Counted from the stretch's first letter, positions 1 to 9,095 are shown. The stretch is 59,885 nt of DNA from an uncultured Caryophanales bacterium (GCA_946405105.1 CAMJFY010000009.1:1-59885); one strand, 5' to 3'. A program made the numbers and translations. Notes: generated by a model from the letters alone, not told the origin.

Positions 1-1
1 C

Positions 2-1399
2 GGTATTTTTGGAATATTTGAAAGCACACAATCTGATGTTGCTACTTCAGCATATCTTGGCTTATTTGCACTTCAGCATAGAGGCCAAAACACATGTGGT
101 ATAGCTGTATCAGATGATGGAGTTTTCCGTCATCACAAGGGTTTTGGACTTGTTAGTGAGGTATTCTCTACTGATGATATTAAAAAATTAGGAAAAGCAA
201 ATATGGCTGTTGGCCATGTTGGTTCTTCTTCTGATTCAAATATTAACAATGTAGGTCCAATCGTTGTAAGACATATAAAAGGTAATTTAGCATTAGCTCA
301 TAATGGTAATTTAACTAACGCATCTGAATTAAGAAATCATTTTGAATTAAATGGTGCAATATTCCATACTACTTCTGATACAGAAGATATTATCTACGCA
401 ATAGTTTCTGAAAGACTTCAATCAAGATCAATTGAAAATGCAGTTGAAATGGCAATGTATAAAATTAAGGGAGCATATTCATGCTGCCTAATGAGTCCAT
501 CTAAGCTTATCGCTTTTAGAGATCCAAATGGATTTAGACCTCTATGCTTAGGTATGACAAGAACTGGTGGATATGTTGTTGCTTCTGAATCTGCAGCAAT
601 AGATTCAATTGGTGCTACTTTCGTAAGAGATGTACTACCAGGCGAAATTATTGAAATTTCTGAAGAAGGTTTAAAATCAATTAAAACTCATTGTAAAAAT
701 ATTAATACACTTTGTGTATTCGAATATATCTATTTTGCAAGAAAAGATTCAATTATTGATGGTGTAAGTGTTTATTCAGGTAGAAAAGAAGCTGGTGCTA
801 TTTTAGCTAAGGAAGCTCCTGTAGATGCTGATGTTGTAATTGGTGTACCTGATAGTGGAATCGATGCTGCAATTGGTTATTCTAACCAAAGTAAAATACC
901 ATACGCAATTGGATTTGTAAAAAACAGCTATATTGGAAGATCAGTAGGAAGAATCGTTTCTTTATTTGATAATAGAGAATTTGAAGTTAATAATAAATTA
1001 AATGTAATTAAAGAATCAGTTGAAGGTAAAAAGGTTGTATTAATTGATGATTCAATTATTATGGGTACTACTTCTAAAAGAATCGTTAAGCTATTAAAAG
1101 ATAATGGTGCTAAGGAAGTACATATTAGAATTACTTCTCCTGCTCTTAAATATCCATGCTTCTTTGGATCTAATATCAATCCTAAGGCAGATTTAATCGC
1201 TAATAAATATGATTCAATTGATGAAATAAGAGATTTCATTGGTGCTGATTCTCTTGCATATTTATCAATTGAAGGTGCACATAAGATTGCATCTGATTCT
1301 GGATTTAAATTATGTGATGGATGCTTCAGTGGTAAATATCCAATTGAAACTCCAAAGAATGAAGAAAAAAATATTTTTGAACAAAAAATAAATAGATAA
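2..1399 (+). CDS. PurF-like amidophosphoribosyltransferase paralog, diverged, 5' end cut by window edge
   Basis: The open frame runs from the first bases, so the start and the N-terminal nucleophile Cys lie outside the window. The order matches PurF: Ntn glutaminase domain (ALQHRG, AHNGNLTNA, TSDTED), then a PRTase-fold domain. The four Cys positions of Bacillus-type Fe-S PurF are present (LCVFEYIYFA, YPCFFG, LCDGC). Compared with the intact purF at 33359, GHVRYSTTG has become GHVGSSSDS, removing the Arg-Tyr pair of the glutaminase site. The flexible-loop segment after YIGRS is replaced by unrelated sequence two residues longer, and DDSIVRGTTS is DDSIIMGTTS. There is no stop or frameshift. 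Seen: motif loss in an open full-length frame. Inferred: a pseudoenzyme or an enzyme with changed function. Homology is certain, activity is not. Confidence 0.85.
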   Translation, partial: GIFGIFESTQSDVATSAYLGLFALQHRGQNTCGIAVSDDGVFRHHKGFGLVSEVFSTDDIKKLGKANMAVGHVGSSSDSNINNVGPIVVRHIKGNLALAHNGNLTNASELRNHFELNGAIFHTTSDTEDIIYAIVSERLQSRSIENAVEMAMYKIKGAYSCCLMSPSKLIAFRDPNGFRPLCLGMTRTGGYVVASESAAIDSIGATFVRDVLPGEIIEISEEGLKSIKTHCKNINTLCVFEYIYFARKDSIIDGVSVYSGRKEAGAILAKEAPVDADVVIGVPDSGIDAAIGYSNQSKIPYAIGFVKNSYIGRSVGRIVSLFDNREFEVNNKLNVIKESVEGKKVVLIDDSIIMGTTSKRIVKLLKDNGAKEVHIRITSPALKYPCFFGSNINPKADLIANKYDSIDEIRDFIGADSLAYLSIEGAHKIASDSGFKLCDGCFSGKYPIETPKNEEKNIFEQKINR

Positions 1400-1403
1400 A
1401 ACA

Positions 1404-1428
1404 AAAAAGGGAATCAAATCCCTTTTTT
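1404..1428. terminator. Bidirectional intrinsic terminator
   Basis: The stem AAAAAAGGGA / TCCCTTTTTT sits between the convergent PurF paralog and the VanZ-like gene, with A- and T-runs on both sides so that it can serve both strands. Confidence 0.8.
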
Positions 1429-1978
1429 ATTTTTCTAAATTACTTATTTGATCTTCTTCTATAATTTTCTTATTTATATGCTTAAAATAATAAACATAAA
1501 AAATAATTAATATAATTATTGAAGATGTTAAATATCCACTATAATCAATAAATACATCTGTGAAAGCTCCATATCTTCCTGGAACTGATAATTGAATTAA
1601 TTCAGTTAATATCGCAAATAGAAAACCAAATGTCAAAATAATTATTACTTTTATCCAGAAAATCTTCCACTCTTTTCTAATATAATATAACATTCCTGTA
1701 AGTGTTGCGAAGATTGCCATAAATAAAAACGCACCATAATGGCCTATTAATTTTCTAATAAAGCCTCTAAATTCGTCCAAATTTGTAATTTTAGGCTTCT
1801 TGGTTATAGTTTGACTTATATTATTAATAATAGACGCTATCGTGTCAGAAACAGCATTTGATTTACTTGCAGACTCTACACCTGGAGTTGCAGCTTCTAT
1901 TATTAAAATGATACATGATATTATAAAGATAATTAAAAAGATTATTCTTAAGATTTTAGTTTTTTTAGAAATCTCCAT
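1427..1978 (-). CDS. VanZ-like family membrane protein
   Basis: The protein has 183 residues. An N-terminal membrane helix (about 9-29) is followed by a polar stretch (about 30-75) and three more hydrophobic helices. The VanZ-family pattern is visible: KLIGHYGAFLFMAIF, then ELIQLSVPGRYGAFTDVFID and a Gly-rich last helix. VanZ proteins are integral membrane proteins linked in some species to low-level glycopeptide resistance, but most are of unknown role. The start has a ribosome site (AGGTAGGTGA) five bases upstream, and a TATAAT-like -10 lies just beyond. It is a single-gene unit bounded by terminators on both sides. Confidence 0.75.
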   Translation of the reverse strand: MEISKKTKILRIIFLIIFIISCIILIIEAATPGVESASKSNAVSDTIASIINNISQTITKKPKITNLDEFRGFIRKLIGHYGAFLFMAIFATLTGMLYYIRKEWKIFWIKVIIILTFGFLFAILTELIQLSVPGRYGAFTDVFIDYSGYLTSSIIILIIFYVYYFKHINKKIIEEDQISNLEK

Positions 1979-2012
1979 AATATCACCTACCTCACTGTCC
2001 TATTATAAAATA

Positions 2013-2038
2013 AAAAGGGTTTTAGCGAAACCCTTTTA
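2013..2038 (-). terminator. Intrinsic terminator of the 2036-2362 gene
   Basis: The hairpin AAAAGGGTTT / AAACCCTTTT has a short loop. On the minus strand it ends in a T-run and overlaps the stop codon of the small upstream gene. Confidence 0.75.
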
Positions 2039-2362
2039 TGCCATTAAGCTTTCACATTTGTCTAAAATCATTCTTAGATCAAATGAATCAATTTTAATTA
2101 AATAAATTTTTTTCATGAAGCTCTTCTTAAATTCAGCTTTTTGTAATACTGGATAAACTGAATTAGAGAAATAATCCATTAGCTTATTTCTTTTACCATT
2201 ATTACTATAAGTGTTTAAAGCTTCTGCTTGTGGAAAGATTTGTTCATAATCTTTAACCTGAAGTTGTTGAAATTCTTCCATGTTATCGCCATATACAGGC
2301 TTCATGTTTCTCATTACGTGAATAATATTTTCTAAAATATGATTATAATAATTATCTTGCAT
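2036..2362 (-). CDS. Small hypothetical protein, 108 aa
   Basis: I do not recognise a family. The protein is soluble, mostly helical in character, slightly basic at its centre (NNGKRNKLMDYF), and has no signal peptide or membrane segment. A clear ribosome site (GGAGG, six bases before ATG) and its own terminator support a real, separately transcribed gene. It lies between a VanZ-like gene and uvrC on the same strand, and the context gives no functional hint. Confidence 0.7.
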   Translation of the reverse strand: MQDNYYNHILENIIHVMRNMKPVYGDNMEEFQQLQVKDYEQIFPQAEALNTYSNNGKRNKLMDYFSNSVYPVLQKAEFKKSFMKKIYLIKIDSFDLRMILDKCESLMA

Positions 2363-2430
2363 TTCTTTCCTCCATTTTTACCAAGGTAATTATAATAATT
2401 AAATTATGTGATTTCAACCAAAATTATAAG

Positions 2431-4200
2431 TTAAACGTTTTCTTTTTTTTCATCATTGAAATGATTAAAAATATTTATAGCAATTTCTTCAGGAATACCA
2501 GCATTTTTTATGTCATCTATAGATGCCTTTTTTATTGCATCTACAGTAATGAAATGCTTAATTAATGTTTCTTTTCTCTTTGGTCCTAAACCAGGGATAT
2601 TATCAAGATGTGATGAAAAGAATCCTTTAGCCTTTTCGCTTCTAAAGAAGCTTATAGCGAAATCATGTACTCTTTGAGATATATCAGCAAGTAATAAATA
2701 TATATCACTATTTTTATCAATATTAATTAATTCTTCATTAAAGAATAATATTGTTGCCCTATGGTGATCATCTTTTTGAATACCTAAAACTGGAATATCT
2801 AAATTAAGTGATGCCAAAACATCTTTACAGGCATGTACCTGAATTTCTCCACCATCCATTACAATTAAATCCGGCATAGGTGAATCTTCCATTAATAATC
2901 TAAAATATCTTCTATATACTACTTCCTTCATTGATTCATAATCATTAGGACCTTTTACAGTTTTAATATGATATTTTCTAAATTCTTTTGGAGCTGCCTT
3001 ACCATTAATATATGTAACCATTGCTGAAACAGGATATTCACCAAATAGATTTGAGTTATCAAATGCTTCTATTCTATATGGCGTAGAAATATTTAAAAGC
3101 TCTCCTAGCTTTTCAATTGTTTCTACTTTCTTTAATACTGTATTTTTATAAATGTTTCTCTTATTTTCTAAATTGAATTTGGCATTCTTTAATGCCATAT
3201 CCAATAATTCTTTTTTCTTTCCTGTTTTAGGGAATATTATTTCAGTTTTTAATAATTCTTTTATAGGCTCTAAATCAATTCCTAAGCCACAAAGCTCTTT
3301 AGGCTTATTATTAATTTCATAATATTGAATAATGTAGTCATAAATAGGATCTTCTGATGCATCATTTAAGCTAATAATAGTTTGATGATTACCTACAATA
3401 TTTCCAAGTCTTGTAATAATGATATTGATTGAAATATCATCATTATCACTATAAATACCAATATAGTCTCTACTTGTTAAATCATTAATAGATATTTTTT
3501 GTTTTAATATTGTCTCATTAACTGAATTAATTAAATCACGATATTCTATAGCTCTTTCAAAATCCATATTTTCACTTGCAGTATCCATTTTAGATTTTAA
3601 AATATTAATAACATCAGATGCATCACCATTTAAAAATGATGCAATTTTATTTTTATAATCAATATAATCAGTGTCTACCTTATTAATACATGGGGCAAGG
3701 CATTGATGCATATGATAATATAGACATGCCTTATTAGGTAGCTTATAACATTTTCTTAATGGGTAGATTCTATTTAATAGATCTACTGTTTGTCTTGCGG
3801 CAGATACATTTGGATAAGGTCCAAAATATCTAGCCTTATTCTTTTTTCTTTGATCTCTTGTAACTATTAATCTAGGGTGCTTTTCATTTGTTATTGCGAT
3901 ATATGGGTAAGTTTTATCATCAGTTAGGGCAATATTATATTTAGGCTCATATTGCTTAATTAAATTAATTTCTAACACATAAGCTTCTAATTCACTTTCA
4001 GTGATAATATAATTAAAATCTCTTATTTCAGAAACCAGCTTTGTTGTCTTGGCATTATGTGCGCCGTGGAAATAGCTTCTTACTCTATTTTTTAAATTTT
4101 TAGCTTTACCTACATAAATAACCTTACCAGTCTTATCAAGCATTTGATAAGAGCCTGGTAAATCAGGTAAAAGCTTAAGCTTTTCTTCTATTATTCCCAT
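2431..4200 (-). CDS. uvrC: Excinuclease ABC subunit C
   Basis: UvrC makes the dual incision of nucleotide excision repair together with UvrA and UvrB. The order is classic: N-terminal GIY-YIG nuclease (LPGSYQML, VIYVGKAKNLKNRVRSYF, residues about 10-90), a Cys-rich segment (CYKLPNKACLYYHMHQCLAPC region, about 150-170), a UVR motif (about 195-230), the RNase H-like nuclease (FDNSNLFGEYPVSAMV, IVMDGG), and a C-terminal helix-hairpin-helix pair (IPGLGPKRKETL). Its 589 residues are normal for the family. The ribosome site AAGGAT precedes ATG. It is followed after 74 bases, upstream on the same strand, by rpoZ and gmk. Confidence 0.97.
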   Translation of the reverse strand: MGIIEEKLKLLPDLPGSYQMLDKTGKVIYVGKAKNLKNRVRSYFHGAHNAKTTKLVSEIRDFNYIITESELEAYVLEINLIKQYEPKYNIALTDDKTYPYIAITNEKHPRLIVTRDQRKKNKARYFGPYPNVSAARQTVDLLNRIYPLRKCYKLPNKACLYYHMHQCLAPCINKVDTDYIDYKNKIASFLNGDASDVINILKSKMDTASENMDFERAIEYRDLINSVNETILKQKISINDLTSRDYIGIYSDNDDISINIIITRLGNIVGNHQTIISLNDASEDPIYDYIIQYYEINNKPKELCGLGIDLEPIKELLKTEIIFPKTGKKKELLDMALKNAKFNLENKRNIYKNTVLKKVETIEKLGELLNISTPYRIEAFDNSNLFGEYPVSAMVTYINGKAAPKEFRKYHIKTVKGPNDYESMKEVVYRRYFRLLMEDSPMPDLIVMDGGEIQVHACKDVLASLNLDIPVLGIQKDDHHRATILFFNEELINIDKNSDIYLLLADISQRVHDFAISFFRSEKAKGFFSSHLDNIPGLGPKRKETLIKHFITVDAIKKASIDDIKNAGIPEEIAINIFNHFNDEKKENV

Positions 4201-4241
4201 AATCTAATCCTTACCCTTTAATAGCTTTTAATGAAAATAAA

Positions 4242-4266
4242 GTGGTTAACCAAAATGATTAACCAC
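4242..4266 (-). terminator. Hairpin terminator after rpoZ
   Basis: The stem GTGGTTAA / TTAACCAC with a nine-base loop lies nine bases beyond the rpoZ stop. The minus-strand 3' flank is T-rich (TTTATTTTC), a moderate intrinsic terminator that may let some transcription reach uvrC. Confidence 0.6.
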
Positions 4267-4274
4267 CATAATTC

Positions 4275-4496
4275 TTACTTAAATGTAACTTTAGTCTTAT
4301 CCTCTAATATTTCTTCTAATGCAACACCAATTGGCTTATCACATAGAGGGTCCTCTAAAGGAGACCAATCATTCTCTTGTTCCATAATTTTAGCTCTTTT
4401 TGCAGCTGCATAAGCTAATTTATATTTTGAATCTATTTTCTTTAATAACTCATCCACAGATGGATAACGCATACCATCATAATCTTTATCTACCAT
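4275..4496 (-). CDS. rpoZ: RNA polymerase omega subunit
   Basis: Omega is the small RNA polymerase subunit that helps beta-prime folding. The 73-residue protein shows the family pattern: MRYPSVDELLKKIDSKYKLAYAAAKRAKIM, then KPIGVALEEI near the C terminus. A longer frame begins at an upstream TTG, but GGAGG lies nine bases before the ATG chosen here and only three before the TTG. It follows gmk by 55 bases, the common gmk-rpoZ order of Gram-positive bacteria. Confidence 0.93.
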   Translation of the reverse strand: MVDKDYDGMRYPSVDELLKKIDSKYKLAYAAAKRAKIMEQENDWSPLEDPLCDKPIGVALEEILEDKTKVTFK

Positions 4497-4551
4497 ATCC
4501 AAAAACCTCCTATAAGATTATATCACAACAATATTTATTAATCAATTTTTT

Positions 4552-5169
4552 TTAATCTTCGATTAATTTTAAATAATTATCAAGAATTCTTGTAGTTCTT
4601 GCATGCTCTGCACGAATAATTGCCATTATTCTATCTGCAGCATTTGAAACCTCATCATTAACTACAATGTAATCATATAAGCATGCCTTCTTGAATTCTC
4701 TATTTGCTTTTGCAATTCTTGCTTGAATTACATCTTCTGATTCAGTGCCACGAGCCTTTAATCTATTATATAATTCTTCCTTTGAAGGTGGGGCAATAAA
4801 TATCATAACACAATCTGGCATTTTAGCTTTAACCTGAGATGCACCCTCTACTTCAATTTCTAGTACAACCTCTTTACCTTGCTCAAGCTGCTCATTTACT
4901 TTATCAAGTGGTGTACCATAATAATTACCAACAAATTCAGCATGCTCTAAAAGCTTACCATCCTTTATTTTTTGTTCAAATTCATCCTTTGAAACAAAAT
5001 AATAATCTTTACCATCAACCTCACCAGGTCTAATTTTTCTTGTAGTCATAGAAACACTATATGTAAGATTGTGATCAGTCTTTTCAAATAATGCTTTTCT
5101 AACTGTACCCTTTCCAACTCCAGAAGGGCCTGAAATAACAATTAATAAACCTCTATTATTTAATTTCAT
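4552..5169 (-). CDS. gmk: Guanylate kinase
   Basis: It phosphorylates GMP (and dGMP) to GDP with ATP in purine nucleotide synthesis. The 205-residue protein has the P-loop SGPSGVGKGT (about 12-21), the GMP-binding TTRKIRPGEVDGKDYYFV segment (about 41-58), EIEVEGASQVK and the lid ARGTESEDVI. The ribosome site GGAGGGG is seven bases from ATG. It is in a probable operon with the YbjN-like gene upstream (13-base gap) and rpoZ downstream. Confidence 0.97.
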   Translation of the reverse strand: MKLNNRGLLIVISGPSGVGKGTVRKALFEKTDHNLTYSVSMTTRKIRPGEVDGKDYYFVSKDEFEQKIKDGKLLEHAEFVGNYYGTPLDKVNEQLEQGKEVVLEIEVEGASQVKAKMPDCVMIFIAPPSKEELYNRLKARGTESEDVIQARIAKANREFKKACLYDYIVVNDEVSNAADRIMAIIRAEHARTTRILDNYLKLIED

Positions 5170-5182
5170 CTTTTATCCCCTC

Positions 5183-5575
5183 CTAAAAATTTTCAATATA
5201 ATCTAAAAGATTATCTAAACTTCCAACTGAAGCTTCATAAATATCTTTTAGATTATCTGAGTATATTGTATTATATTCCAAATATAATATATTGTCACTA
5301 GATATTTTCGCAACAAAATATTGGCTAATTAAATTAAAATCATTTATTTTTTGATATATATCAGCTAATTTCTTGTCATTATATTTTTTGATATTAATTA
5401 TTATTGAGAAATAATTATTATCATCGTCAATAACAAAATATGGGTATAGTGAAATGTTTTTTGAGCTAAAAATTATTTCAGTCTCTATTTTATTATTTGA
5501 TTCATTATATGTAATTTTATTTTCTTTAAAATATTTTATTATTTTATCTCTTTGAGAATTACGAAATAATGCCAT
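5183..5575 (-). CDS. YbjN-like small protein, function unknown
   Basis: The 130-residue soluble protein resembles the YbjN / type III secretion chaperone-like fold: helix at the N terminus, central strands (YPYFVIDDDNNYFSIIINI), a helix with YQKINDFNLISQYFVAKIS, then strands and a C-terminal helix. The assignment is by pattern only. A slightly longer frame starts at GTG, but the site GGAGG abuts that GTG and is seven bases from the internal ATG, so ATG at 5575 is preferred. It is the first gene of a gmk-rpoZ-uvrC run. Confidence 0.65.
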   Translation of the reverse strand: MALFRNSQRDKIIKYFKENKITYNESNNKIETEIIFSSKNISLYPYFVIDDDNNYFSIIINIKKYNDKKLADIYQKINDFNLISQYFVAKISSDNILYLEYNTIYSDNLKDIYEASVGSLDNLLDYIENF

Positions 5576-5642
5576 TTTCACACCTCCACATAATTATATA
5601 ACAAAAATCACCTTAATTATAGAATAATTAATTAAAAAATGC

Positions 5643-5648
5643 TATACT
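5643..5648 (+). promoter_or_regulatory. Probable -10 element for rqcH
   Basis: TATACT lies 16 bases before the rqcH ATG and 17 bases after a poor -35 (TAGAAT). The transcript would have a very short leader containing just GGTGAT as ribosome site. Confidence 0.45.
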
Positions 5649-5664
5649 TAACTCGGTGATTTCT

Positions 5665-7317
5665 ATGTTTGATGGTATTTTTTTATCTAAATTAATAACT
5701 GAATTAAGTATTTTAAAATCTGGTAGAATAACTAAAATTAATGAAATTAGTGATACAGATTTTTTATTTACCATCAGAAGTCAAAAAAATAATCATAATT
5801 TAATTATTTCATTATCTTCTTCTTATTCTAGAATTCACCTATCAAATAAGATTTATGATACCGCAATTAACCCTAAAAGCTTTACTATGCTTCTTAAGAA
5901 GCATTGTGAAGGATATTTCATTGAAGAAATATTTCAAAATGAAACTGATAGAATATTAGTTTTAAAGCTTACAGGATTTAATGAAATACAAGATAAAAAT
6001 TCAAAATATTTAATTGCTGAAATAATGGGTAGATATTCTAATCTAATCTTAACTAATGAAGATTATATTATCATTGATTCATTAAAACATGATGGAGTTG
6101 GTGAATATAATAGAACAATATTACCTAATGCTAAATATGTATTTCCAGAAATTAATAAATTAAATCCATATAAGATGACATTAGATGAAATTAAAGATAC
6201 ATTCATTAAAAATAAAATTGATAATCCTAAAATGATTGTTGATACATTTAATGGTATATCATTATCTACTGCTTATTCTTCTTTTTTAGCTGATGAGCAT
6301 TATTTAGAATTTTATAAAGATATTAATAGTGAAATAAAGCCAGCAATAATTAAAGGATTTAATGATAAAAATGACTATTATTTTAATCCATTATCTTATG
6401 AAATAATTAAAGAATATGATACATTATCATTAATGCTTGATGATTATTATTATGATATGGATGTTAAAGCTAAAGTAAAAGCTAAGACAGATGATTTATC
6501 TAATTTCTTAAATAAACAAATTAAGAAACATGAAGAAAAAATAAATAAGCTAAAGATCTTATTAGAAGATACTAAAAATGCTGATGAATTTAGAATTAAA
6601 GGTGAGCTTTTATTAACATATCCTAATCTAAAAGAAAAATCTAAATCTGTTGATATTTATAATTATTATAATAATAAAATTGAAAGAATTTTATTGGATG
6701 AAAAATATAGCATCATAGATAATTCAAATAAATTCTTTAAGAAATATCAAAAAATGAAAACATCTGTATCTTATCTAAATGAACAATTAGATAAAGTATA
6801 TGATGAATTAGAATATTTTAAATTATTAAGTTATCAATTAACTAATTGTAGTGTTAATGAAGCACTAGATATAAAAGATGAACTAATAAAAAATAAATAT
6901 TTATTTAAGCCATTAACTAATAAGAAAAAACAACAAAAACCTAGATTATTAACATATATTGTTAATGATATTGATATATCAGTTGGTAAAAATAATATTC
7001 AAAATGAATATTTAACACATAAATATTCTAAACCTAATGATATGTGGTTCCATGTTAAAGGAGCCCCAGGAAGCCATGTTGTAGTTCATAGTGAAGATGA
7101 GCTTGATGAAGATTTAATTAGAGCGGCAGCTAATCTTGCTGCATATTATTCTACTTTCAAGGATTCTTCTAGTGTTGCAGTAGATTATACTAGAATTAAA
7201 TATATTAAAAAGATTCCAGGCAAAAGAGCTTGTTTTGTTACATATACACATCAAAAGACTATTTATATAGATCCTGATATTGAATTTATTAATAAGCTTG
7301 AGGTAAAAAGAAAATGA
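5665..7317 (+). CDS. rqcH: Ribosome-associated quality control protein RqcH (NFACT family)
   Basis: RqcH binds stalled large ribosomal subunits and adds C-terminal alanine tails; older names are YloA and fibronectin-binding protein FbpA. The 550 residues show NFACT-N (MFDGIFLSKLITEL; IAEIMGRYSNLILT), a long central coiled coil (about 255-410) and the NFACT-R domain (KPNDMWFHVKGAPGSHVVVH, then AAYYS and VDYT). The longer frame begins with a GTG that overlaps the likely ribosome site GGTGAT, so the ATG at 5665 is chosen. Its stop overlaps the ATG of the following methyltransferase (ATGA), indicating an operon. Confidence 0.93.
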   Translation: MFDGIFLSKLITELSILKSGRITKINEISDTDFLFTIRSQKNNHNLIISLSSSYSRIHLSNKIYDTAINPKSFTMLLKKHCEGYFIEEIFQNETDRILVLKLTGFNEIQDKNSKYLIAEIMGRYSNLILTNEDYIIIDSLKHDGVGEYNRTILPNAKYVFPEINKLNPYKMTLDEIKDTFIKNKIDNPKMIVDTFNGISLSTAYSSFLADEHYLEFYKDINSEIKPAIIKGFNDKNDYYFNPLSYEIIKEYDTLSLMLDDYYYDMDVKAKVKAKTDDLSNFLNKQIKKHEEKINKLKILLEDTKNADEFRIKGELLLTYPNLKEKSKSVDIYNYYNNKIERILLDEKYSIIDNSNKFFKKYQKMKTSVSYLNEQLDKVYDELEYFKLLSYQLTNCSVNEALDIKDELIKNKYLFKPLTNKKKQQKPRLLTYIVNDIDISVGKNNIQNEYLTHKYSKPNDMWFHVKGAPGSHVVVHSEDELDEDLIRAAANLAAYYSTFKDSSSVAVDYTRIKYIKKIPGKRACFVTYTHQKTIYIDPDIEFINKLEVKRK

Positions 7318-8018
7318 AAAATGCATATAAAAAATTTGCATATTATTATGATGAAGTAATTCAAGAAACTAATTATGATTTATGGGTTGAATTTGTAGAG
7401 CCATATCTAAAAAAAGATGATAAAATTCTTGATTTAGCGTGTGGTACTGGTACATTTTTAACTATGTTATGTTTAAATGGTTATAAAAATGTTTCTGGAT
7501 TAGATTTATCAGATGAAATAATTGAAATCGCAAATGAAAAAAGAAAAATAAATAGATTTAATATTGATTTTTATGTTGAGGATATGATGTCATTTAAGGT
7601 GGCTGAAAAACAAGATGTTATTACTTGCTTCTTCGATTCAGTTAATTTCTTAAAAGATAAAAATGAAATCAAAAAATTATTTAATGCTGTATATAATGCA
7701 TTAAAGCCTAATGGATATTTTATATTTGATATATTCTCTAAAGAAATGTTAAAAGAATATACAGATAATAAATATGAAAAAGATTTTGAAACATTTAAAA
7801 TCAATTGGGTGACTAAAAAGATTAATTCTACTACTCTTAAACATGAAATTGAAATTAATGAGGATGGAGAATCAATCAATGAATCTTATTATGAATATTA
7901 TCATCCTTTAAATGAATTAATGGATTCTAGATTTAATTTAGAAAAGCTTAGTGGTGATTTTAATGATGATCTTGAAGATGAGGATGAAAGAATAATAATT
8001 GTTTATAGAAAAAAATAA
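7314..8018 (+). CDS. Class I SAM-dependent methyltransferase
   Basis: The 234-residue protein has the Rossmann SAM-binding signature LDLACGTGTFLTML (about 39-52) and an acidic motif II (GLDLSDEIIEIA). The substrate cannot be read from sequence. The N-terminal YYDEVIQ and C-terminal YYHPLNELMD are typical of the Methyltransf_25-type proteins of Gram-positive bacteria. It is translationally coupled to rqcH by an ATGA overlap. Confidence 0.88.
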   Translation: MKNAYKKFAYYYDEVIQETNYDLWVEFVEPYLKKDDKILDLACGTGTFLTMLCLNGYKNVSGLDLSDEIIEIANEKRKINRFNIDFYVEDMMSFKVAEKQDVITCFFDSVNFLKDKNEIKKLFNAVYNALKPNGYFIFDIFSKEMLKEYTDNKYEKDFETFKINWVTKKINSTTLKHEIEINEDGESINESYYEYYHPLNELMDSRFNLEKLSGDFNDDLEDEDERIIIVYRKK

Positions 8019-8041
8019 AGGAACTTTTAGTTCCTTTTTTC
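8017..8041. terminator. Bidirectional intrinsic terminator
   Basis: The stem AAAGGAAC / GTTCCTTT with a four-base loop and T6 lies between the convergent methyltransferase and MBL genes. Confidence 0.8.
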
Positions 8042-8042
8042 A

Positions 8043-8936
8043 TTAGAATTTATCATCAAATGCTTCAATTGAAATAAACACTAATTTATTATTCTTAAAA
8101 TAATTTTTAATTCTTCTTTCATTTGATAAATATGAAAGATAACTTTTGATTGTTGATGTGATAATCATATATTTGTTATATGATATTTTTAAATCATAAT
8201 AATTAAATATATATGCAGTAACATCTTCTACTGTTCTTTCTTTATCTAAATAATCTACAATTAAATCCATTAAGGTATAGATTTGTTTTTTATTATATTC
8301 AACTAAATCTGAGATTTCTGTAGTTACTGGTGCGTGGCTTGGAACAATTATATTTCCATCTAATGTTTTGAGGAAATTTAATGTTTCTAAATATCCTTTT
8401 ACATCATAAATTAATACAACATGTTGTGTATCTAATAATGTTTTAGAAACAATTGAATCTGCCACAAAATGAACTCCATCTGGTGTTCTTATACCAATCA
8501 TTCCATAATGGTGTCCTGGAAGCTTAAATGAATGTAGGTCTCTAGGTAATTCATTTAATGAATAAATTTCTTTTTGATCATCAATATGCATTAATCTACT
8601 ATCATATTCATCTAATGGATATCCACCATATAAAAAGCCAATATCTAGCTTTGAATCTCTTAAAAATGCTCTTTCAATTCTTGATGTTACAATTCTACAG
8701 CCAGTTTGTTTCATTAAATATAAATTAGCACCACTATGGTCAGCATGTGAATGAGTATTAACAATGTATTTTAGCTTTAGCTTATATCTTCTTAATAATG
8801 ATTCTAATACTGGTCCTTCTTCACTATGACCGCAATCAATTAATACACAATCTGTGTCATTAAGTTTATATAAGCCAACATTTGTTGTTCCATCAATATA
8901 ATATGTATTACCTTTTAAATGATGCAATTCATACAT
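8043..8936 (-). CDS. MBL-fold metallo-hydrolase
   Basis: The 297-residue protein has the metallo-beta-lactamase motif THSHADHSG (about 69-77), a later metal His (LPGHHYG), the bridging Asp (VADSIVSK) and a fourth His (SHAPV). After about residue 210 it carries an extra helical, winged-helix-like domain common in hydrolases of this family from Gram-positive bacteria. The substrate is unknown. The frame extends to an upstream TTG, but AGGAGC seven bases before the ATG at 8936 fixes the start. It is transcribed alone. Confidence 0.85.
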   Translation of the reverse strand: MYELHHLKGNTYYIDGTTNVGLYKLNDTDCVLIDCGHSEEGPVLESLLRRYKLKLKYIVNTHSHADHSGANLYLMKQTGCRIVTSRIERAFLRDSKLDIGFLYGGYPLDEYDSRLMHIDDQKEIYSLNELPRDLHSFKLPGHHYGMIGIRTPDGVHFVADSIVSKTLLDTQHVVLIYDVKGYLETLNFLKTLDGNIIVPSHAPVTTEISDLVEYNKKQIYTLMDLIVDYLDKERTVEDVTAYIFNYYDLKISYNKYMIITSTIKSYLSYLSNERRIKNYFKNNKLVFISIEAFDDKF

Positions 8937-9067
8937 AATATCAGCTCCTAAATTCAATATCTTTATAATTCTTTTTAAAGATATATTTAAATAAAACGAA
9001 ATATATTTAAGATTCTATAATAAAATCAAGTAAATTATACAAAAATTATATATTTTTGTAAATATAA

Positions 9068-9092
9068 AAAGCATTGCCGGAGCAATGCTTTA
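9068..9092 (-). terminator. Intrinsic terminator of the diguanylate cyclase gene
   Basis: The stem AAAGCATTGC / GCAATGCTTT closes on CGGA, followed on the minus strand by TTTTATATTT. Confidence 0.8.
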
Positions 9093-9095
9093 AAA

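Noticed and set aside
954-1010. Compensating frameshifts as the cause of the replaced PRPP loop in the PurF paralog
   Set aside because: The segment is 18 codons against 16 in the intact gene and shows no DNA similarity in another frame, so it is true replacement.
928-1404. A 158-codon minus-strand frame opposite the PurF paralog
   Set aside because: It is antisense to a clear coding frame and has no ribosome site or family pattern.
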